From Baffinella frigidus (taxonomy: Eukaryota > Cryptophyceae > Cryptomonadales > Baffinellaceae), in assembly GCA_026770585.1 (NCBI GenBank), contig MU646349.1, forward strand, positions 310,179 through 321,564: 11,386 nt of DNA. Reading direction: 5' to 3'. Shown one piece after another: positions 9,701-11,386 of this stretch. Numbering within the stretch: the first letter of the stretch is position 1; every line of letters starts with the position of its first letter. The position numbers and the translations under genes were made by a program. The notes under the pieces were generated by a model, which was given only the letters and a program-made list of their open reading frames with translations, was not told the DNA's origin and made no database searches.

Positions 9701-11199
9701 CTCCGGGATCCTACATGGGGTAATATCCCCAGAGTGCTCGTGTGTTGACGTGCCGCTCACGTGCACACATTTGCCTTCGATGGACCTCAATTCGTGAGTG
9801 TCGTTTTCTTTCACCCACCTTTCTCGACTGTCAGGGCGGTTGTTTCAGGTCTATCTGTGGAGTTAGAATCCATCCGGAAAATGCTCGTATGAGCGGCCGA
9901 CACGGGGTACAGTAAGTGGCACAATGCGTAGCATGTGCGGCGCTGACGCTGGTTGTTTGGCAATAAATTATCAATCTCTCAGGTCTATCTTGATCAACCT
10001 CGGTGGTGATGGGCCGCAGGGTTGTCGCGCCCAAGGCGATCGGTGCGTGGATCCTCCACGAGCTGACGCAGGATACGCCCCTCGACCACTTCGTACTCTT
10101 CTCCTCCATCACTTCTGCGGTAGGCCCCAAACCCCCTCGTCCCAGCTAACGCGCCGGCAGGAATAGTTTCATAGGCTAACGGCCTGAAAATGGGGCAGTT
10201 AGGCATACGGCATTGCCTAGGACCTCCTACCGTAGGCCGAGGGATCCTAGGACCAAAAAGTCTCGGCCTACGGTAGGAGGTCCTAGGCAATGCCGTAGGC
10301 CTAACTACCCCATTTTCAGGCCGTTACCCTATTAAGTTGGCCAGGTGAAAGTAGGAACCTTTGAAAATATTTTTTCTGCCAACGTACCAGTACGTCGGAA
10401 GTGCAAGCACCCAGGAGACCCTTCCCTCCTGCACGTGCAGTGCACTACAAACTCTTTCCTCTTTTTCGCCTTCCTGCCGGCGCTCTTTTTTCGTCTTTAG
10501 ACAAGTGCTCGTGTGTGGTGCAGCGTTGGTAGTGATCTCTGCAAACATCCAGAATCCGTGACTCCCTCTGCCTCACCCCTGAACTCTGAGTGATGAGCCC
10601 TGGTCCCTAGATGAACGCTGAGCCCAGAATCCCGAACTATGAGGGGGGCTGCACACCAAGGTAGTTTTTATCCGGGAAACCCTATTTTTCTTTAGTTTGA
10701 GGTCAACGAAAATCACTACACGGTTCGTTCTTATTAGTAATATTAAAGCAGTCGTGTAGTAATTTTCGTGGCCATCAAACTAAAGAAAAATTGGTTTCCC
10801 CGGATAAGTTCGCCGTGAGACTCTGGTGCGACCACCGCACTTGCTGCATGCGCCAGTGCTAGCACAACGGTGGTGGTCTTCCCTGACAATTCCACAACCC
10901 TGAACATGCTGAACAATAAACGAAGAGACAGATTGATAATTTATTGCCAAACAACCAGCGTCAGCGCCGCACATGCTCGACGCATTGTGCCACTTACTGC
11001 ACCCCGTGTCGGCCGCTCACACGAGCATTTTCCGGATGGATTCTAACTCCACCTTCTACACAATGAACCAACGATCTCTGAACCCCCCCTGTGGCCCGCG
11101 CAGGTGGGAAATAGCTTCCAGGGGGCGTACTGCCTGGCCAACGGTTTCATCAACGGCTTGGCGGCGGTCCGTCGGGCCATGGGGCTGCCGGCTAAAGCG
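189..11199 (+). CDS. Type I PKS, fully reducing module KS-AT-DH-psiKR-ER-KR, 8 exons, partial at both ends
   Basis: This is a spliced gene: join(189-704, 1445-5611, 5990-6046, 7082-7417, 8189-8291, 8893-8962, 10020-10119, 11104-11199), 1815 codons without a stop. I built the model by following conserved PKS motifs from exon to exon and requiring GT..AG ends and matching phase. Introns 1-4 and 7 are phase 0, intron 5 is phase 1 and intron 6 is phase 2. The encoded megasynthase would condense an acyl unit with an AT-loaded extender and reduce the beta-keto group completely. KS Cys and both His, AT Ser and His, DH His and Asp, the ER nucleotide-binding glycines and KR Lys-Ser-Tyr-Asn are all present. 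The KS N-terminus and everything after the KR, including an ACP, lie outside. No methyltransferase domain is seen. Without transcripts, each boundary is inferred. The product is unknown, and the module could be a lone synthase or one unit of a longer protein. Confidence 0.9.
1121..1183. repeat. Tandem 29-bp direct repeat in intron 1
   Basis: Two identical 29-base copies at 1121-1149 and 1155-1183, each beginning GACCACACCTGGGCC and ending TTTTTGCCTT, with a 5-base spacer (period 34). Perfect identity in non-coding sequence points to a recent duplication. Confidence 0.9.
1211..1330 (-). repeat. tRNA-derived SINE-like fragment
   Basis: On the minus strand, 1325-1309 reads TGGCCTACTTGGTAAGG, close to the RNA polymerase III A box. 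1271-1261 reads GGTTCGATTCC, a perfect B box and T-loop. The boxes are 54 nt apart start to start, about 10 more than in a simple tRNA, partly because GAGCCCTG is repeated between them. Acceptor-stem halves do not pair and no anticodon stem forms, so it is not a working tRNA. Past the B box comes a ~21-bp GAATTCCACCG-type tandem repeat, then ATTCGATTCCGAG (1211-1223), the inverted partner of 1258-1270. This fits a tRNA-derived short interspersed element, perhaps truncated. Confidence 0.55.
1445..5611 (+). CDS. PKS exon b: KS C-terminal half, AT, DH, pseudo-KR and most of ER
   Basis: This is a 4167-nt uninterrupted exon of 1389 codons. The KS finishes near 1920, with catalytic His in EAHGTGT (1568-1570) and in [10 protein letters not shown] (1688-1690), followed by [13 protein letters not shown] spans about 2220-3130: GMGPQWW, active Ser in GHSVGE (2495-2497), and catalytic His in LAYHS (2798-2800). 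A linker with an 8-residue repeat follows. DH spans about 3365-4215: HPLLG, HxxxGxxxxP with His at 3452-3454, and DGAFQ with Asp at 3986-3988. About 4260-4840 is the non-catalytic KR subdomain, ending in [13 protein letters not shown] starts near 4840, with LNFKDVM (4937-4957) and NADPH-binding AAGGVG (5270-5287). The exon ends ..NKSITFSA at GCG|GTCCGA. Unspliced, it would stop 13 codons later at 5648-5650. GHSVGE rather than GHSQGE suggests malonyl-CoA, but this is weak. Confidence 0.97.
3290..3337 (+). repeat. In-frame 24-bp tandem repeat in the AT-DH linker
   Basis: Two copies of a 24-bp unit (3290-3313 and 3314-3337) that differ only at the final base and encode GHPGRTSS twice. A third, partial echo at 3358-3371 overlaps the conserved HPLLG at the start of DH. 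The unit contains the palindrome GGACGTCC. It lengthens a Ser/Gly-rich linker without disturbing the frame. Confidence 0.93.
5612..5989 (+). other. Intron 2 (378 bp)
   Basis: Runs from GTCCGA to CAATAG, with CTAAC at 5968-5972, its A 18 nt from the acceptor G. It is visibly more AT-rich than exon b. It holds a 9-bp inverted pair GGTCCAAAA / TTTTGGACC (5877-5885, 5902-5910, loop 16) and the palindrome TGCAATTGCA (5843-5852). No other gene or mobile element is recognised. Confidence 0.85.
5990..6046 (+). CDS. PKS micro-exon c: 19 codons near the ER C-terminus
   Basis: This 57-nt exon encodes [19 protein letters not shown]. Type I ER domains continue from the FSA that ends exon b with VDLDR, then about 15 residues of helix, then VVA-x-x-EAG. 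Exon c supplies VDLDR plus 14 residues and exon d opens with VVAAVEAG, so the spacing fits. It is in phase 0 at both ends. The acceptor is CAATAG|GTTGAC, with a perfect CTAAC branch-like motif 18 nt upstream of the acceptor G. The donor is TCG|GTCTCC, which is weak. An array of CCTTGAT repeats begins 8 nt into the following intron. The start is well supported by homology. The end is less certain, since a later GT at 6078 also exists. Confidence 0.82.
6055..6124. repeat. (CCTTGAT)n heptamer array
   Basis: Ten consecutive 7-base units from 6055, of which seven are exactly CCTTGAT and three carry one or two changes. It begins 8 bases inside intron 3, right after micro-exon c. Confidence 0.95.
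6230..6288. repeat. Triple inverted/direct repeat, strong hairpin
   Basis: AATTAGGGAAGTTGAAA occurs forward, then inverted, then forward again within 59 bases. The first two (6230-6249 and 6252-6271) make a 20-bp perfect stem with a 2-base centre, which would be cruciform-prone in DNA or a hairpin in pre-mRNA. Confidence 0.95.
6397..6440. repeat. Telomere-like TTTGGGG stretch
   Basis: Several TTTGGGG words with intervening GTGTAGTTATTGGG and a final TTTAG. It looks like decayed telomere-type or heptamer repeat and is too short and degenerate to call a telomere. Confidence 0.6.
6487..6542. repeat. (TTTGGTG)n heptamer array
   Basis: Eight 7-base units, six of them exactly TTTGGTG and two with one change. 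It lies in intron 3, 45 bp after the TTTGGGG stretch. Confidence 0.94.
6642..6663. repeat. Perfect 22-bp palindrome
   Basis: GACCTTCTTAG is followed immediately by its exact reverse complement, with no spacer. It does not extend further. Function is unknown; a dimeric protein site and a remnant of a palindromic element are both possible. Confidence 0.93.
6743..6768. repeat. Perfect 11-bp hairpin with AAAG loop
   Basis: AGAATAGCCCG and its reverse complement flank the loop AAAG. Just after it, CAAAAGT (6771-6777) and ACTTTTG start a second, looser inverted pair ending near 6809. This is intronic, and with no T tract it does not look like a bacterial-type terminator. Confidence 0.9.
6916..6963. 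repeat. 48-bp near-perfect palindrome in intron 3
   Basis: The core GACCCCTTAAGGGGTC is symmetrical about 6939/6940. Symmetry continues outward as ACGTTAAC / GTTAACGT with one mismatched pair (6931/6948), then two T:G pairs, then CAAGC / GCTTG. It ends 118 bp before the exon d acceptor. Confidence 0.92.
7082..7417 (+). CDS. PKS exon d: ER C-terminus and KR Rossmann start
   Basis: This exon gives 112 codons in phase 0. It starts at GAACAG|GTGGTC with [12 protein letters not shown], the last ER helices, continues through RVVDAFRLM and GKAVV, and then enters the catalytic KR with the NADPH-binding VTGGLGGFG (7283-7309) and LVLVSRRG. It ends ..DGMQ at CAG|GTGTGT. The same frame is open upstream to about 6974, and it was tempting to start at 7045 after AAAG, which is phase-compatible with a donor at 5626. 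I prefer 7082 because it joins exon c in phase 0, keeps normal ER spacing, has an AG|G acceptor like all the others, and has TTGAC 22 nt upstream. The acceptor choice is moderately certain and the rest is firm. Confidence 0.88.
7676..7811. mobile_element. MITE-like element, family 1, copy 1
   Basis: This 136-bp element is bounded by TA on both sides, with long imperfect terminal inverted repeats starting TCCGGGGAAACCTAT and ending in its inverse. The arms pair over more than 50 bases, including GAAAATTACTACACA and its partner, leaving a short AT-rich centre. It has no coding capacity. TA flanks with TIRs suggest a Tc1/mariner-type non-autonomous element. A second copy lies at 10669-10806. Confidence 0.9.
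7941..8188. mobile_element. Inverted-repeat element supplying the intron 4 acceptor
   Basis: The left arm starts CTATTGTACTTTTCGGG and the right arm ends with its inverse, CCCGAAAAGTACAATAG. The outer 31 bases of the arms (7941-7971, 8158-8188) match with one mismatch, and looser pairing continues about 40 bases inward. Ends can be read as TTGTAC..GTACAA with TA target duplications. The terminal AG of the right arm is the 3' splice site of intron 4, and CTGAC in that arm is a good branch-site candidate. The internal ~110 bp is AT-rich and non-coding. It resembles DNA-transposon-derived introners, although the intron extends further left. Confidence 0.88.
8189..8291 (+). CDS. PKS exon e: KR middle segment
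   Basis: This 103-nt exon enters in phase 0 and leaves in phase 1. It encodes [19 protein letters not shown].., then ..[13 protein letters not shown], matching the KR stretch from the helix after the second beta strand through the conserved D-V-(S/T)-D motif to the strand before the HAA motif. The acceptor is CAATAG|GGCCTC. The alternative AG at 8203-8204 is the wrong phase for exon d. The donor is GCAG|GTCAGA. The acceptor is the right terminus of a 248-bp inverted-repeat element (7941-8188), so the splice site and its CTGAC branch-like motif are inside mobile-element sequence. Confidence 0.88.
8292..8892 (+). other. Intron 5 (601 bp)
   Basis: Runs from GTCAGA to TCGCAG, with TTGAC at 8871-8875, its A 18 nt from the acceptor G. 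Copy 1 of the dispersed ~130-bp repeat occupies 8320-8453, starting only 28 bp after the donor. In 8454-8870 I see a short CT run (about 8593-8604) and nothing else recognisable. Confidence 0.88.
8320..8453 (+). repeat. Dispersed ~130-bp repeat, copy 1
   Basis: Begins AGACAGATTGATAATTTATT and ends near GGATTCTAACTCCAC. It is nearly identical to 10926-11059 (same strand) and 9857-9979 (opposite strand). No terminal inverted repeats and no convincing open frame. Flanking duplications are not clear for this copy. Confidence 0.92.
8893..8962 (+). CDS. PKS exon f: KR segment with LDD motif
   Basis: This 70-nt exon enters in phase 1 and leaves in phase 2. With the G from exon e it reads [12 protein letters not shown], then [11 protein letters not shown] and the first two bases of an Arg codon. 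The LDD triplet at 8916-8924 marks B-type ketoreductases, which give the 3R (D) hydroxyl that a following DH normally accepts. The acceptor is TCGCAG|GGGTG with TTGAC 18 nt before it, and the donor is AAG|GTTGGT. The frame stays open after the donor, but the residues stop resembling KR. About 93 bp covering the 3' part of this exon and its donor are repeated further along intron 6. Confidence 0.92.
9045..9268. repeat. 41-bp inverted repeat pair in intron 6
   Basis: 9045-9085 (starts ACGAGCATCTGCACTG, ends GATCCGAAAGCA) reappears as its reverse complement at 9228-9268 with two mismatches. The pair encloses the first part of the duplicated exon f copy, so it may mark a foldback insertion. Confidence 0.9.
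9313..9369. repeat. TCCTTTAGG-type short tandem repeats
   Basis: Four spaced copies of TCCTTTAGG or TCCTTGAGG, two of them followed by TTTTAA. Related words also occur at 9149-9165. They form part of the insertion that splits the duplicated exon copy. Confidence 0.8.
9474..9494. repeat. (GGCCCTA)3 heptamer repeat
   Basis: Three adjacent 7-base units: two exact and a last one ending in T. Short, but the period again is seven. Confidence 0.85.
9857..9979 (-). repeat. Dispersed ~130-bp repeat, copy 2, with target duplication
   Basis: The reverse complement of the repeat in introns 5 and 7. It is flanked by identical 11-base direct repeats CAGGTCTATCT (9846-9856 and 9980-9990), which look like a target-site duplication. 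In plus-strand orientation it contains AATAAA near its right end. Direct-repeat flanks of this length and the absence of TIRs favour a retroposed, SINE-like element over a cut-and-paste MITE. Confidence 0.88.
10020..10119 (+). CDS. PKS exon g: KR segment with catalytic Lys and Ser
   Basis: This 100-nt exon enters in phase 2 and leaves in phase 0. After completing the Arg codon it reads [17 protein letters not shown], then [16 protein letters not shown]. The Lys at 10033-10035 and the second Ser of FSS at 10105-10107 are 24 residues apart, the usual distance between catalytic Lys and Ser in PKS KR domains. The acceptor is CCGCAG|GGTTG and the donor is GCG|GTAGGC. There is no clear branch motif within 20 nt of the acceptor, though TCAAC lies 22 nt away. 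Confidence 0.93.
10171..10332. mobile_element. 162-bp foldback element
   Basis: Arms of about 70 bases pair almost perfectly. The left arm begins ATAGGCTAACGGCCTGAAAA and the right arm ends with the inverse (one mismatch near the tip). The centre is about 20 bases (GGATCCTAGGACC then AAAAAGT). The arms themselves contain CCTAGG and inverted sub-repeats. Non-coding. Likely a MITE or foldback transposon. It is a different family from the other two inverted-repeat elements. Confidence 0.9.
10399..10422 (+). repeat. 24-bp repeat shared with intron 8
   Basis: Begins AAGTGCAAGCACCC and recurs at 11325-11348 with two mismatches. Short; its origin is unknown. Confidence 0.75.
10669..10806. mobile_element. 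MITE-like element, family 1, copy 2
   Basis: This 138-bp element has the same TA flanks, the same ends (TCCGGG-AAACC.. and ..GGTTTCCCCGGA) and the same centre (TCGTTCTTATTAGTAATAT) as 7676-7811. The left tip has lost one G relative to the right. Two copies of similar length in two introns of one gene define a small non-autonomous family. Confidence 0.9.
10926..11059 (+). repeat. Dispersed ~130-bp repeat, copy 3
   Basis: Same strand and limits as copy 1 (8320-8453), with few substitutions. It ends 44 bp before the intron 7 acceptor. No clear target duplication. Confidence 0.92.
11104..11199 (+). CDS. PKS exon h: KR active-site Tyr/Asn segment
   Basis: This exon gives 32 codons in phase 0. 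It starts at GCGCAG|GTGGGA and reads [20 protein letters not shown], then [12 protein letters not shown]. The catalytic Tyr (11128-11130) is 13 residues after the exon g Ser once joined, and the Asn of the tetrad (11140-11142) is four residues further, so KR geometry is exact. The donor GCG|GTGAGC is the best-looking one in the gene. The expected next residues, a VSWGPW-like strand, the KR C-terminus and the ACP, are not found in the remaining 187 bases, so at least one more exon lies beyond the window. Confidence 0.92.
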
Positions 11200-11386
11200 G
11201 TGAGCGGCGTTTGCCATTCATTCCTAACGAAGGCGCGTGGTGCCTCCTGAACGAAAGGGTCAGATCGGCTTGATTCGATTCGATGGACCCTATGCGATTC
11301 GATGCTTTTTATTCTCAAACCTGAAAGTGCAAGCACCCGGGTGACCCTCAAACCCTCACCCTTGAACCCCTACCCCCCCCCCCCCC
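11200..11386 (+). other. Intron 8, 5' part (partial)
   Basis: Starts GTGAGC after exon h. It contains GATTCGATTCGATG-type short repeats (11270-11305), the second copy of the 24-bp repeat (11325-11348), C-rich heptamer-like words, and a final poly-C run to the end of the window. No further PKS coding sequence is seen. Confidence 0.85.

Larger units (their letters stand above)
8963..10019 (+). other. Intron 6 (1057 bp) with duplicated exon sequence and nested insertions
   Basis: Runs from GTTGGT to CCGCAG. It contains a second copy of the exon f 3' end plus donor region (9085-9143 continued at 9388-9421), a 41-bp inverted repeat pair, TCCTTTAGG-type repeats, a GGCCCTA triplet repeat and the inverted dispersed repeat (9857-9979). 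9495-9840 shows no recognisable feature. Confidence 0.88.
10120..11103 (+). other. Intron 7 (984 bp) with three repeat elements
   Basis: Runs from GTAGGC to GCGCAG. It holds a 162-bp hairpin element (10171-10332), MITE family 1 copy 2 (10669-10806) and the dispersed repeat copy 3 (10926-11059). ACGTACCAGTACGT (10382-10395) is a small inverted repeat. 10423-10660 has nothing recognisable. A branch candidate CTGAAC lies 20-25 nt upstream of the acceptor. Confidence 0.88.

Noticed and set aside
1-11386. Dinoflagellate spliced-leader sequence, CRISPR array or bacterial operon signals
   Set aside because: None seen. The arrays have 7-bp units without spacers, and the gene structure is spliced.

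Overview
The window looks like nuclear DNA of a eukaryotic alga or protist and carries most of one module of a large type I polyketide synthase (PKS) gene on the plus strand. The evidence for a eukaryote is one continuous PKS protein that can be read only by splicing eight GC-rich exons across seven complete introns. The introns are less GC-rich, have GT..AG ends and are full of transposon-like repeats. Every acceptor is followed by G (AG|G), a pattern known from dinoflagellates, and short heptamer arrays are scattered through the introns. A dinoflagellate fits best, but a haptophyte or a prasinophyte green alga cannot be excluded. No spliced-leader sequence, ribosomal gene or functional tRNA was found to settle it.

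Gene layout (all plus strand): exon a 189-704, exon b 1445-5611, exon c 5990-6046, exon d 7082-7417, exon e 8189-8291, exon f 8893-8962, exon g 10020-10119 and exon h 11104-11199. These join in frame to 1815 codons. The domain order is ketosynthase (KS, N-terminal part missing) - acyltransferase (AT) - dehydratase (DH) - structural pseudo-ketoreductase - enoylreductase (ER) - ketoreductase (KR). This is a fully reducing module. The expected acyl carrier protein (ACP) and the first ~85 residues of the KS lie outside the window. All recognisable catalytic residues are intact. Across the splice junctions, the KR Lys, Ser and Tyr fall 24 and 13 residues apart, as expected, which independently supports the exon model.

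The KS C-terminal half, AT, DH, pseudo-KR and most of the ER sit in one 4.2 kb uninterrupted exon. The last part of the ER and the KR are cut into six small exons, including a 57-nt micro-exon. The introns hold two copies of a ~137-bp TA-flanked inverted-repeat element, a 248-bp inverted-repeat element whose right end forms the 3' splice site of intron 4, a 162-bp hairpin element, a ~130-bp repeat present once in each of introns 5, 6 and 7, a degenerate tRNA-like SINE fragment, duplicated exon sequence, several long palindromes and four kinds of heptamer array. The window begins in a heptamer array and ends in poly-C, so its limits are probably repeat-driven.

If expressed, the protein would load an extender unit through the AT, condense it at the KS, then reduce (KR, B-type motif), dehydrate (DH) and reduce again (ER), giving a saturated two-carbon extension. 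The final product cannot be told from this window.
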